Part shown: positions 13,379 to 25,779 of the stretch, piece by piece
Layout: each line of letters opens with the position of its first letter
How positions within the stretch are numbered: the first letter of the stretch is position 1
NCBI GenBank assembly: GCA_947650285.1
Contig: CANTFL010001446.1
Location: 1 to 64,000 of the forward strand
Source: Hyaloperonospora brassicae
Lineage: Eukaryota; Oomycota; Peronosporomycetes; Peronosporales; Peronosporaceae
Reading direction: 5' to 3'
DNA length: 64,000 bases
Program-made: the position numbers and the translations under genes
Notes under the pieces: model-generated
Told to the model about the DNA's origin: nothing
The model's input: the letters and a program-made list of their open reading frames with translations, nothing else
The model's database searches: none

Positions 13379-13430
13379 GGGCTAAATTCGCCGGCCAACA
13401 CTCTCTTGGCTAAACTAGCCGGCCATTATT
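13379..13430 (+). repeat. Two-unit short tandem repeat
   Basis: Two units beginning GGCTAAATTCGCCGGCCA and GGCTAAACTAGCCGGCCA, 29 bp apart. Each contains the palindrome GGCCGGC or its complement. No gene context. Confidence 0.6.
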
Positions 13431-13747
13431 CACCGCCATATATTCGCTGGCTCGATTCACGGTGCTGAATGAGCCAGACAGTGTTTGCCGGTTATAGTAA
13501 AGGTTGATACATTTCAGCCGAAAATCTACACCACACATTACCTTTTCGTTTTTCAGGTGTTGATTTCCGAAAAACAAATCTACGGTCTCAACATGTAAGG
13601 ATTACTGTGGCGCCATAAACGAATAGACACACCTGCAGTAGCGCGTTTACTGGTGTTGATGGCATCAAGAAAGACCCCTGCTCTTTTGTAGCAAGCCGTC
13701 GCTGGCTCCACGAAACGAAAGCTGAAGAGTTCATAATTTATTGTCGA

Positions 13748-13772
13748 TAGGGTTTAGGGTTAAGGGTTTAGG
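13748..13772 (+). repeat. Interstitial telomere-like motif (TTTAGGG)n
   Basis: The stretch reads as about three units of the TTTAGGG type (AGGGTTTAGGGTTAAGGG followed by TTTAGG). TTTAGGG is the telomere repeat reported for oomycetes and plants. Only about 25 bp is present, so it could be a repaired break or chance. Confidence 0.6.
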
Positions 13773-14849
13773 AAGGCACATTCGACAAAATTTCGTTCAG
13801 ACACACCAACATCATACCGGTATGTGCTTTCCAGTAAGTTATGCCACGAAAACAGTAGATCATAACCATGGCAAAGCTTCTGACCGGAGTAGTGACGGTG
13901 ACTTGTATCATTGGGGGCGGGAAGCTTATAAGTTTTTACCCTTCAAATGCAATACTTCATTCCCTAATATGTCATTACGTGCTGATTGAATCCTACCGAT
14001 TTTCAGTTCATTGGACATGCCAGATTGCAAACCGATATGCTTCCATAGAACATCAAAGCCTTTGATCTACGCCCCATCCCATAACGATGTCTGAAGAAAT
14101 TCAAGCGAAGGATGGCATACTCAAGTGTAGCTCTTCGACATTCTCATGTTATCGTTTGGTAATATCGAACCTGTCGATATGTACCAGTGTACAATTTACG
14201 CATCAACATATCATCGTTACGTACCTCATTGCGAGGAAAAGGTGACACTTTTGATGCCAACACACAAATTCATTCGTATAAATGATGTAAGTATGAAACA
14301 AAACTGAAGAACATGGTAACTGTCTTCTCACCGCCCAGTCCCACACACACCAAATGGGTTGTTTGAGCAATCCCAACTGCTGTGGTACTGACCCTATTAG
14401 CGGTGATTGGACGCAAAAACCGAGTTTGCAGCAATTTGCTTGAGGCCATGCCAACCTACTACCGATATGAACGGAGAGTCAAAGTTACAAAATAGCTTTT
14501 AGATGTGACCGATTATTTTGCGATGGAGAACGAGTTGAACATGTACAAGCCTTTGCTTCCATACACGCTGCACGCACTTAGTGTCGTGAGGCCTACGTCC
14601 GTTGTATGAGAGAGCGGATGAAACTGGTTGAACACGATACAGAACCCAGCACATACAAATACAAAATGTACGCAAAAGATTCGCACGGTCTAATGACATT
14701 CTTCTCCCGCTCCGGTCTATCTGGTAAAGCATATACCCAACGATGCCAAGGTGAGTTTCAATCTCCTACATGTCAGACTTCCTGGCTCGCAGAGGGGGTA
14801 ATTCGAGTCGTCTTGTGCTGTATATCGTTATCCTCAACTAGCGCATCAG

Positions 14850-15278
14850 TCGCTTGGGATGAAGTTGACTCGTCGTTGCGTCCCTGGGAGCTGTCGGTCT
14901 CACTCTGTGTTTGGGATTGAGGTTTGATCACTGTGAAAAAACCTTTACACATCGATCTGATACTTTTGCGTCGATCTCACTCGATCCGTTCTTGAAACTT
15001 CTCGTTTCGATCTGCCGATCCCTCGAGCCGTCTCGCGATCTTAAAATCTAGTCCTTTTCTTTCTATTCTGCGTTCTATCGTAGTTGAGGTCTTGCGAGAA
15101 CTTGCGCCATACGGGCCAAATATCTCGGATTCGGTCTTTGCGATCTTTACCAACAATCCAATACCGGTCTTCTGTGTCTTTCGACACACGTGCCTTCAGT
15201 ATTCGGAAAACTAAAGAATTCTTGCTCAGATAAGGAGGCAGTTGAGTGTCTTGAGAAAAAGAGGTCGACATTAAGGCT
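14850..15278. mobile_element. LTR-like dispersed repeat, left of copy B
   Basis: Diverged member of a family also found at about 25,780-26,250, 29,590-30,200, 32,225-33,260 and 54,280-55,060, all in the same orientation. Shared landmarks in order are TTTGGGATTGAGG, TCGATCTC...TTCTTGA, CCGGTCTTC...GTGCCTTCAG and a final AATTCTTGCTCAGATAAGGAGG-like block. The family looks like the LTR region of a retrotransposon. Exact ends and target duplications are not resolvable by eye. Confidence 0.55.
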
Positions 15279-17009
15279 CTTGATCGATCCACCAAATGGA
15301 TAGCTACTATATCCATTTCCTATCCATTCAATGGATAGCTATCGTATTGTATTATTAACCCCCTGTACCAAAGCAAGGATACCCAGAAACCGATATCACG
15401 TTTACGTCATTTCGACCCCATGATTAGGTATCAAAACCCATGGCCTATCTATCAATCGTCACGTTGAATTTTGCAATAGTGTGCCCCCCAACAAAAATAT
15501 CACCATATTTTGAACATTGCAATTAAATCCAGATTATTGTGAACATACACCGAATAGTAGGAGTGTATCTAAATATTGAGCCAGCCACCTATGCGCAACC
15601 GACTCTGCGGCATCATTTCGGACACTGTCCACCGACTTTTTCGATGTAAACGCTTGGGAGAAATCGTCCTAATCATCTTTCTCAACCTCGGGCAGACCAT
15701 CGATCGAACTAGTCAGTGTATCGTTTCGACCGTTGGGTGCCCCGTCCCATAGGCAAAAATCATCTGTGTCCCTACATCATCAATCATACGACTCACTTTC
15801 CATATAATTTGATCTTGGCATACAAGAGTACAGTACACCAATCTAGACCCAGCATCAGTCGCACATTATCCCATATCGAGGTCGTTGTACTTGAATCTCC
15901 ATCTATATGAAAGAAACAAGGTGCACGTTACCGCGGTCTGCTGGAAAGTACAACCTGTTAAGACCTTCGGATATTTCTCACCTTGTAAGGACACAGATCG
16001 ATGTCATTGATGTTTGAAGTGAATTCCATCCAATCGCTTCCTGCATAAAAGGTCTTCAAATAGCGATCGATCGTAGAATTAGCACTCGCAAAAAGCATTT
16101 GGGTCATTAAGTCACAAATGATGTTTTGTTTTTCGATCTCCCGACTCTGATGTCCCTGTCATATAGCTTGATCGTACCGCTTTCGCGAATGTGCACATAG
16201 TAGATCACAGAATACAAGTGTCGGACCCGCAACTAACAGATTGGATAATACGAGAGACAATATTGGCACTTGTTTCTTCTGCTGTACGGGTGCCACCCTT
16301 TCTATTACTTTTTTCACAAGGACAAATACTTTCATCTTCGTCATCGGAATGTGTTTATTGGCTTATGAAACGAAACTACAAGGTTTATTGGTATCGTGAG
16401 GAAAGACGTATATCTTTTGAACTTGTGAAACAGTTTTCCAACTATAGCGTTTCACGAGGACGAACACCATGAAAAAGAAAAGCTCTGTAGATTTTCGATC
16501 GTCCATTTGTCGTGAGTCGGATCGCTACACCATCCAAACGTTGAGCGAAGACTACACTGGTTGGGTAAGCACGACAATAAAGAGTGCAACGCGAATGTTG
16601 GCACAAGATCGGGTTATTTTCGTCAATACAAACTAGGTTACACATGCATAAACAATCAAATCAACAAAGTAGTACAAATCCGTCCAAATTATGTTCAGCA
16701 AAACCTTTTTGGACATTAGCGAGTTGCGCGACTTTGGCAACGACCAAAGGCACACCTTCTGCAGCAGAAGGTGCAACGATATGTAGCGAGATGATTACTG
16801 AGTACAAGGTGTCATAGGAAAAATCTAGCAGGATTAAAATGCGACTTGACGTACCGCATTCATTGGACTTCCGTATGCATTATTTCATAACGAGATACAA
16901 CACGCGAGGCTAGGAATTCTCGACAATGCAGCAATTTAGAATCTTGGGATCGACACATCAATGGTGCTTCGTCCCGCGTCACACATGTAACGAATTGATC
17001 TGTATTATA

Positions 17010-17090
17010 TCTATATTATATATTATATTTATATGTATATATTAATAATTATAATTAATATTATATATGTAATATATGTAATATATATTG
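17010..17090. repeat. AT microsatellite expanded in copy B
   Basis: A TATATTA/TATAAT-rich tract here is about 45 bp longer than the matching site near 1,730-1,770 in copy A. It accounts for most of the offset change between the copies. Confidence 0.8.
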
Positions 17091-19973
17091 TAACGTACAT
17101 AGCAATATGATCGAAGAAGCGAAAAAAGACATTTGTCGGTATCGAGTGACACACTGCTATTTGGCTAACATAGCACACGATAACTGCAATCAAACGAAAA
17201 CGATGGGTGCGCGCAGTGGGAGTTGATCAAAAACCAGCCAGTTTATCTGCAGTCTTAACGGTTGGCACAAATCATTTAAATAGTTACATGAATTGACACA
17301 ATGGTTTTATGAGGGACCATAGAAGACCCGATGATCACAACTGAATCGATAAAAGTGCACTAGATAGATGCTATTCGACAACAATGCATACGATAGTCGT
17401 TTTTCTATAAAATTGCACCAAACGATGGGCGACAAAATAGGCAACGAATCATTACAAATGACATTTTGATGCACCAGCGAAGTTTACTATACAACCAAAC
17501 CGACCCATACCTGAGCTCATTCATACAAATGTATGTACATACACACCATGTTCATTACTCTTCGTCTTTCATTCATAAGAACTTGTTTTGGCCTTCTCCC
17601 GTCGTCAAGCGTAATGCTCAAAAGAACTGGGGCGTTGGCGTTTTCCGCGTAGGTTAAAATGTGGTATACAACGTGCAAAGTAATGGTACGATTCTGCTAG
17701 CTTTTTTAACCATATTCCGGCTCGACGTTGTCGTAATGTACATTGTCAGCGTTCGGAATCGTTATTTCATGATGGAATGAGACAGTGCTGTGTGTAAATG
17801 GCACGTACACAGTTCTGTGTTGTATGTTAAGGAACATCAGAACATCATACACTGGCTCATCAATGCAAAAAAGCAGAGGTCATACTGGAGAGCTGATATA
17901 GCGAACAGGCTATATTGATGTTCCTCGTGCAGATGCTTGTACAGAATCGCTACGTCACGACAACAGTGCTAGCATGTAGAGCTTAAATACACCTCAGGCA
18001 TTCGGCATCTTTCAAAACGTCTACATATATCGCAGCTGGAAGAGTGACGCGCGCTTGTCGACGGCAACGCTCAAAGTGTACGAGAGAATGATTAGCGACA
18101 AGGTGGTATTATGCGTTGACAAAGGCTGATTTTGAGTCTTAGGTTATGTATTTACGAATCACAGAGCCGATGATGCACTGACTCATGTGTATGCGTGGTA
18201 TTGCTATCGAGGTACGCTTGATTCACTATCAAGTAATACGAGTAGAGGAAAGAAGAGATTGTAGAATGCGGGTCTACCTCGCGTCCCAACGTGCACAATA
18301 GTACGCGGCCACAGCAATGTGCTGCGAACAAGAAGTAGCCCACGATACTTCTTGGATACGTGGATGCTTGCTTGTGGCATGTTTAGATGCTCGCGTTGTA
18401 GAATCTAAGCACACGGTTTCATAAAATTGATTTGTGTCAACAACTCACCCTGGTGCATATGTACATAGCAATGGTCACATAAGATCTACCCGGTACTTCG
18501 AATCGCCGGAAATGCTCAACCTCCGTCAAGTTGCTATGATATGCGAATCAATCATCGACGACATCAATCTTGTACGACGGGATTCTACGCACGTATGTAA
18601 TCAAGGTTAAATGATACATCGCTGGTGCACCTTTGTTTCTGATTATCTGAAGCGTTATCCTCGTTTCATCTTGTGCTGCTTTTATATATTGGGACCATGT
18701 GGAACATTTCTTGCTTTGACTATCGTGGTTATTTCGTGCAATTCATATCACCTTCGAGAACTCGTGTTGACATCGAGCTAGGATACTGCTCCAGCCCACA
18801 CATCGAAACAATTTGTAAGTGCCGCTTCAATCGGATCGTTAGTCACATAGTAACCATTGAAAGGACAGCTTGCGAGCCTGGCGCAGACTATTGTTGCCGA
18901 ACAATCGTATGTAGATCATGGGGTTTGCTTCTGCGTTGTGCAGAGGATGCGGAGAGGAGATAATGACGCATCTTATGACAGGTTGTTGCAACATTGGTAT
19001 TCAGTCATGTTTAGCACTATAGCTCAAACCGTCTTGTTCTGATCAAAAACCGTGATCCATTTGTATCTTTTGCTTACCTAAATTTGACCCATTGTGCAAT
19101 TTCTCTTGATTTACAAAAAGAGCACAAAAACATCCTTTCCCTAAATTTACGCGCAATATTTAGCACTCATATTTTCCCTTCGAAACAACACAGGCGACGC
19201 TGCATGTTGCTGATGGAATGATCGAGTACATGAACGCGTTGGGACGGTAGTCTAGAGAAAATGAGACAATCGAGTGTACCGGTCAAACTCTTCTCGTATT
19301 GATATGCATGCCCTGAATCGCATCAAAGCGCACCGGTAAGATCAGGGCCGTCAAAGGCTTCGCTCGTTCGATGTGTTTCTTGATGCTGCAGGAGTTCCAG
19401 TTGAGCGAGGTCCAGATGGGGTTGAAGATGCAGCAACAAGGCTGAGGTTTTTGCAAAGCCGTAGTTGTAGTTACTCGTTTTTGTGAAGGGACGTACCGGG
19501 AAGAGTGTGCGAGTCAAGATGGCCAGCAACATTCGTCTTTGGAAACTGGATCCAGGCCGGTAGAGAGAAAATCGGCGTGTTCGAGCGGCTAAGGCGATTG
19601 AGTTGGCGTGTCGTTTGTAACAAGTTACCCGTACGTCCAGCTGAAGAAAAGGATACCTTGCGATACGAGCTCGCCGAATCCGAACTTCGGCACAAGTTCA
19701 ACATGCTTGAGGTTGGATTTTCGCGCGGCTTGAAGCCGTCGTTTTACTTGTTACTTTCAGTGGCATGCGAGCCTATGTAACACAGCCAATACAGTAACAT
19801 GTTTTAGCAGCCGCTGAAGCAACTTCGCTTAAAGAGCGATTTGGCTTTTCTGTGCAACGTCAACACAGATTGACGGCGCCACACTCGTGCCTACTGCATA
19901 AGACGTGTCGGCGACGCTATCACTCGAGACCGTTCGCGCATCACTTCGTCACAGATTCATAGCTGAATCGCCA

Positions 19974-20381
19974 GCTAAACGCGAAACACCAACATGTGAT
20001 TGCCCTTCCCCACGTCCCGCATATTCCTACGAGGCGACACCAACTTTTGCATCTCAAATCGCATCGCCCTGACAGTGTCGCACCGGCGAACTTGATTTTG
20101 GGGTTTGACCTGTGCGGCTTACGCCGGGCATGCTCCCGCCTTCCACTTTTGATCAATAGAATGGGGCCCGTTCAAGGGTGTCAGCGCATGCCGCACATAC
20201 GAGTGGCAAAGCCATTCCTATACACAAGCACGTTCCCGCTGCAATCAACGACAGTGGCAGGACGTTCTTGCTGTCAACAATGCAGATCTGCATTTATACA
20301 GGCGAGCACTTTCACCGAGCCAAACTGCTCCGTAACATTGACGATGATCCCAATGAAGATGCTCCAGTCTGGTTTCGTTGA
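19974..20381 (+). pseudogene. Possible decayed coding fragment, unrecognised (copy B)
   Basis: Same as 4,650-5,057 in copy A, with the same three stops. No difference between the copies was seen here, so it cannot be tested for selection. Confidence 0.2.
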
Positions 20382-21420
20382 AGTACTGGCGACGAATCGA
20401 CAATCATCGGAGGTTTGATGCCACCGATTTCGTGTAAAGACGTGCCGTGGGTTCACTCGTATGGCGACTAGCTTTGTGACCTCGTGAAAGTAAAGTACTG
20501 GTGACCTCGTGAAAGTAAACTACCGGTCGTTGTCGGATCATACGCCTACGTGTTTGTATTGGTCCGCGCAATATGGATAGCTATCACGTGGCCTTGCCGT
20601 TTTCAGCTCTGCATTCTCAAGTCAAATCGCCAGCGCATATTCTAGATGGGGTTCAGCCCGTTCTCGTCGATTATCACGAAGAGAAAGCGAGAAAGAGCGA
20701 ATACGTATGCAGTCGATCAGCCGACGCCGGTGCGTTCTCGCCGATAGCCACGACTTCATTAGCGAGTGACGTCGAATGCAGTCGCCGATCTATTGATAAT
20801 CCTCAAGTGCAGTGCACATTTGCTTCTGCATGTGGTCCGTCTCATGATCTTCGTTAGACCACGAGGGCCCGTGCACGTTTCGACGGAAGCACGAGTTCTG
20901 TCACATGCTGCATCCTACAGAACGCGGCCGTATCGATTTATGCTCCGTCGCCTGTCCGTGGCCATCCCTTGCCGATCACACCGAGTGATCCAATCATCAT
21001 TTCGGTACCTCCACCCCGGCCTGTACAACGCTCCACACGACGACGCGCTTGGATAATGTGCGACACAACTGCACCGTCCTACACTGAGCGGGCACTTTTG
21101 TCGTCCCTTCTTCGTTTGAGAAGTAGACACGGGTCCACAACATGTACAGAGCACGGTGCTAAATCATCTATCAGCGAGTGAACAAGTGCACCACCGAGAA
21201 CCTCAGATGACGCTGTACCTAAAAAGTAGAGGACCGAAAAGGCGGAGCGTGTGATGACACCCAGGCTACCGACTATTGCAAAAAGGGCTTGGCGCGCAAT
21301 AAATACGAGTACATTTTGGCGATTTATCTGCTTGAGCTGTGACAATCGTTTGGCTGGCTCCACAAGGGACTACCTATCTCAAGAGCTGTTAAATTTTTCA
21401 TATCCGGGTTCGTTGTCCTC

Positions 21421-21514
21421 ATGAGCCGGCGCGCTGCTTCACGTATCAACGTCGTTGGGTAGAGGTCATGAGCCGGTGCGCTGTTTCCCGTATCAACGTC
21501 TTTAATTAGAGGCC
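21421..21514 (+). repeat. Two-unit 47-bp tandem repeat upstream of the lyase (copy B)
   Basis: Counterpart of 6,096-6,189. The second unit begins ATGAGCCGG here, against ATAAGCCGG in copy A. Confidence 0.85.
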
Positions 21515-21590
21515 ATTCTCCAAATTGCCTCACAGTGCAGCACTCCCATCATCGGACACGACACAACTTCCATCGATTGGTACCTACGTC

Positions 21591-22839
21591 ATGACCCGCT
21601 TCCAACGCATGTACGCTTTCGCCGCAGCACTTGCATTTGCTGCCAAAAACGCTGCAGGCGCTTTCAAGATTGGCACTCCATCTGGTCTAGGCGTCGGCAC
21701 CACGGGAGGAGCTGGCGGAAAAGTCGTGTACCCCACTTCGAACGCCGAGCTTATCGCATACCTGAACGACATCAGGCCGTTCGTCGTTGTGCTCAACCGA
21801 GCTTTTGACTTTCGCGGCACCCAAGGTACGACCACCGAGATTGGGTGCCGACCGATCGGAACTCGCAAGTGCATGGAGCAGAACAACGGCTTCAAGGGCC
21901 AAGATGTGATCCTTCAGCGAGGTGGCATGAGCAACACGGGCGGCTGCACCAACGGCACGGAGGTGATGGTCACGTACGACAACGCTGGAATCCAACGCCT
22001 GCTTGTGAGGGACAACAAGACCATCCGTGGCATTGGCAAGAACGGAGTGCTGATCGGTAAGGGACTGACGCTGCAAAACAACATCATTGTCCAGAACATC
22101 CATATCACGGAACTAAACCCACACTTGGTGTGGGGTGGCGATGCGATTTACATGGAGGGTTCCAGTGGTGGTACTATCCCGAACCGCAAAGTTTGGCTCG
22201 ACCACGTGAAGGTGTCTCGAATCGGCCGCCAAATGGTCGTGACGGGCAAGGCTGGTGTGGCTGGAATGACCATCACGAACTCGGAATTCGACGGCAACAC
22301 GGGCTTTTCGATGTCGTGCAACGGACACCACACGTGGACCTTCCTGTTCTACGGAAAAAAACACGGACATCACCATGCTCAACAATTACGTACATGGAAC
22401 CTCCGGTCGAACACCCAAAGTCGGCGGTGAGAAAGGTGACAATGTAGTCGTGCACATGGTCAACAACTACTGGGGGAAAAACACGGGTCATTCCATCGAT
22501 GTCGGCTTGAACGGATACATTCTCGCTGAGGGCAACCACTTCGACAACACAGCTCTGACCCTCGCAATCGGTAAAGAGGAAGGCGCGTTGTATGCATTCG
22601 ACCGCACTGTCGGTGCTGACCTCTGCCCACGCTATTTGGGTCGTCCGTGCGCGGAGAACGTCTTGGTCAGAAGCAGCCACTTGAAGTCGCGCAATGGGCG
22701 CTTGGCTCTTGAGGCGATGAAGGCGTACCCGAACATCGTCGACTACATGTCGAAAACGACGCGCCCTGTCCATGCGCGCGACTTGGCCAAAATGCGGGAC
22801 CAGACGACCGGAAATTTCGGTGTTGGCAAGTTGGACTGA
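21591..22839 (+). CDS. Pectin lyase (polysaccharide lyase family 1), frameshifted, copy B
   Basis: Second copy of the enzyme at 6,266-7,514, with the same ATG and signal peptide, the same GRTPKVGG catalytic motif and the same seven-A frameshift (22,355-22,361). I count six base differences from copy A. All are synonymous: CTC/CTT, GCC/GCA, GGC/GGA, ATA/ATC and ATT/ATC before the break, and CTG/TTG after it. The encoded proteins of both reading-frame parts are therefore identical. That is unusual for two dead genes and suggests the protein was kept under selection, or the copies were homogenised. Because the frameshift is in both copies it predates the duplication, was spread by conversion, or is a shared sequencing artefact. 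Confidence 0.9.
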
Positions 22840-23246
22840 GTCCGCTGCGTAGTATTCTGTAAACCGCGATGGCGTTGAATACAATCTCGATGTTAAAACT
22901 CACTTTGCTTCACATCGTTGATACTGACACTTCCTTAGGGCGTTGTGATGAGTACTGTACTGTTTACTAAGCTAGACACCTGTACAATGCAAACAACACG
23001 CAGTCTTAATCGTAGCATTGTTACCGCTCCGTCATATGGTAGTTGCCCGTATCGATCAAGGGTCATCGCTTTTGGACAAGATGTGCCCAATTGTAATTTA
23101 CGCGCGGATGAGTCCAACCGAAACTACATGCTGCCGCTGATGATGGTCTGGCTGCTCTCATTCCACACGACAGACAACGTCCCAATGGACCTTGTAAGGA
23201 CTTGTCTGTCTGGTTATTGAACAGCACAGGATCATCGAAGGCTGAT

Positions 23247-23315
23247 ATGCCAGTTAAGACCACAATACCAGCTAAGACCACAGTGCCAACTAAGACCACA
23301 GTGCCAGCTACGCAC
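23247..23315 (+). repeat. 18-bp minisatellite downstream of the lyase (copy B)
   Basis: Same repeat number and sequence as 7,919-7,987. Confidence 0.85.
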
Positions 23316-23759
23316 ATCGTGTTGAAACGCTTGGTACCGTGTTTTCGGTTCTCCTGACGGACAAGGATTTAAGATTATGGTGAGGGAAATGGTGTGACGA
23401 TACCAACTTTTGTCAAACGCATTGCATGTCAGTAGCCACCCATACGATTTTCGAGTGGTCTAGACATGTAAACGGTATGACCCATTCTCATGTAAACGAT
23501 ACGAGCCACTCGAACATCATACGCGTGGCCTGCTCACGCGACATACGAGTCAAACTTTCTGGGCTGTATTTTTCACATGGTCATGGCAGGCTATCGGAAG
23601 TTGTTGATCAGACTATTTAAATGCTCACGAAGCACAGACAGTAAACGCTAGATGTACTGCTGCATCGATCATTATCGCTTTGTGAAGGAGCACGAGACGA
23701 AGAGCCGCAGCGCTGTGCAAACTACGATTTGTGACGCATCACAGAGGCCCCCTCCTCGC

Positions 23760-24251
23760 CTATGTACGAAAATGGATGATGTTGTTCCTGGATGATAGAT
23801 TCGTTTCCACAGCAAGAACTATAGCACGCATCTATTCGTTGCAAAAAATCAGCATGCCAAGATCGATGACAAGAACTGCGCTAGTCGTGTCGGTAACATT
23901 CTCCGGTTGTACTGTCACAGGCGCATTCATGTTCACCTGGATGTCGTACGCAGTGCGGCCTTCTGCCTTTTCCAGTGAGCGCATCAACTCATCTTCTTCG
24001 GCTTCCTTTTGTGCGGTATGGTCAATTGACTCCAAGATCGCCTTTCCATCGATCGGATCATCAGCAAATACCCAGTCTGCTACGGAAGATGTTGCAAATT
24101 GCCAAACCCTTTCAAGCTGCTTATCAGATACTAAGCTAACGAATAATGCGTGCAGGAATATTACGAATGCTGGATCAACCATCACACGAATAGGCTCCGA
24201 GGTCACACGTACGTTTACCGTGGCTTGTACATCATCATCACTCAACTGCAT
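23760..24251 (-). pseudogene. VPS13-like protein fragment (copy B), further decayed
   Basis: Counterpart of 8,432-8,923. Relative to copy A it has an arginine-to-histidine and a serine-to-isoleucine change, plus a new TAG at 23,832-23,834 that cuts the frame to 139 codons. Its changes are mostly non-synonymous, in contrast to the neighbouring lyase, which fits a non-functional fragment. Confidence 0.6.
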
Positions 24252-25779
24252 GAGAACGTCCTATTGGACGTTTCATTGTGCTATAACCTCGCAGATGAAA
24301 AATGCGAGATGTTTCGACGCCTCATTTGCAATGATCTACCAAAATGCGACGAGTACACTGCTATGATAAAAAGGGTCCGACTAGACCATATCGAGCACAT
24401 GTAATCGATAATGAGCAATTGTGGAGACGATCGGGATCCATATCGACCGGTCAGTAATATTCACACACGAAACCACACGAAGTGAAGAAACGTGAGCAAA
24501 ATGCTGTGCTGTTTTAGTCCGATCTTTTCTTTTCACTGGTGATACCAGCCCAGCAGCTTCTATCTGTCACATAAAGTTGACGAGTCATCATGTCATGTTA
24601 TACCCATGGAGCAACCGTCAACATATCATGATCATGCGGTGATTGTGACGACGTAGAGTAACCTGTGTCCTGTTTGATTTCCAGCCACCGTGCGATACAT
24701 ACAAGGAACGCGGGTCCGACACGATATGTACAGCAAACGTACTGACATGGCATTGATTGGGTCCGCGGTTAGAGTCAAGCAACAGGGGCCGTGTCCCATA
24801 CAACGAGCTTGTGTATTTCGCGCGCCAATATGCACTCTTTACGACCACAAGTTTAGTTGAGCTTCATCGAACCACGACTTGCATTCTGTATCGAGACAAT
24901 TAAGCTTCCAGCACCAACAATCATTATAATAGCGATGAATGCGGTCGACTCAACCGCCTTCTATCACCAATGCCACTCATGAAAACGTCATGGATCGTTT
25001 TGTTTTAGCAATCGGGCGTTGTCACGGAAGGCACAAAATTGGGGGCATACTTGCGAATCTTCGCTGTTCATTTGCGATGAAAATGTGCGTCTGGGCGAAA
25101 TACCTGTCGGGCATACGGCGGGAGGCATCGTACGTAATTGCTCGCCTTACAAACGTAAAACAAGGGAGACTATCGATCGATAATGAACAACGAGTATTCA
25201 AACAGAACCCCACATTAGGTTCTCATCCTACACGAAAGAGGCCGGATGTTTGGCTTAGTATACGATCTGTCTACGTTTTGCAACGCCGCACGAGACGCCC
25301 ATCTGGAGAGGACATGAGGCCGAAACGATCATGAGAGTACGATGCTGGCTCCGAACATGAGCAAAGGATGTAAAAGACGAGTTCTGTTAGGATGCAACAC
25401 TGGTCCTTAGAAGCACCGATTGGTCTACTGGATAGAGTCGAAGCCATGAACTTCACCATGGCATTTAGTCTTCGAGCGAAAAAACCATACATGTATTTAA
25501 GGCTACATCTCTTACCTGCGACTTCCCACCACACACAGTAACGCTTGTCGGTATTCTTTGCCATTCTCCATGGACACTAGTGCGACCCCTTCTTGTCGAT
25601 CTTCTTTGCATTATTATGAACACTTGAATTGTTTTCGTGCAAATGGTTTCTATTTCGATCCATATAACGGCACATAAATGCCTTGTGTCTGACAACAGGT
25701 TGGCGGGTTGTCGTCACCACTGTGGCCCTTCTTCTGCTCAATTGGTGGCGAAGACAATTTCATAAAATTGGCTATGGTA

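Larger units (their letters stand above)
10400..14849. other. Spacer between the two duplicated copies
   Basis: About 4.5 kb not shared with copy B. It has many stops in all frames and no recognised gene. Content worth noting is a diverged repeat shared with 28.1 kb (10,440-10,710), a minus-strand hydrophobic open frame at 11,331-11,717, a short GGCTAAA...GCCGGCCA repeat at 13,379-13,430 and a telomere-like motif at 13,748-13,772. An open frame at 12,573-13,021 is too weak to call. Confidence 0.6.
15279..25727 (+). repeat. Copy B of the large direct segmental duplication
   Basis: This is the second copy of 1-10,399. It begins directly after an LTR-like repeat (about 14,850-15,278) and ends near 25,727, about 50-60 bp before another member of the same repeat family. 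Copy B differs by scattered substitutions, small indels and an expanded AT tract near 17,020. If the duplication was head-to-tail, the original unit would have been about 15.3 kb and the part matching 10,400-15,278 has been lost or replaced on the right. That is inference, because the sequence left of copy A is outside the window. Confidence 0.97.
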
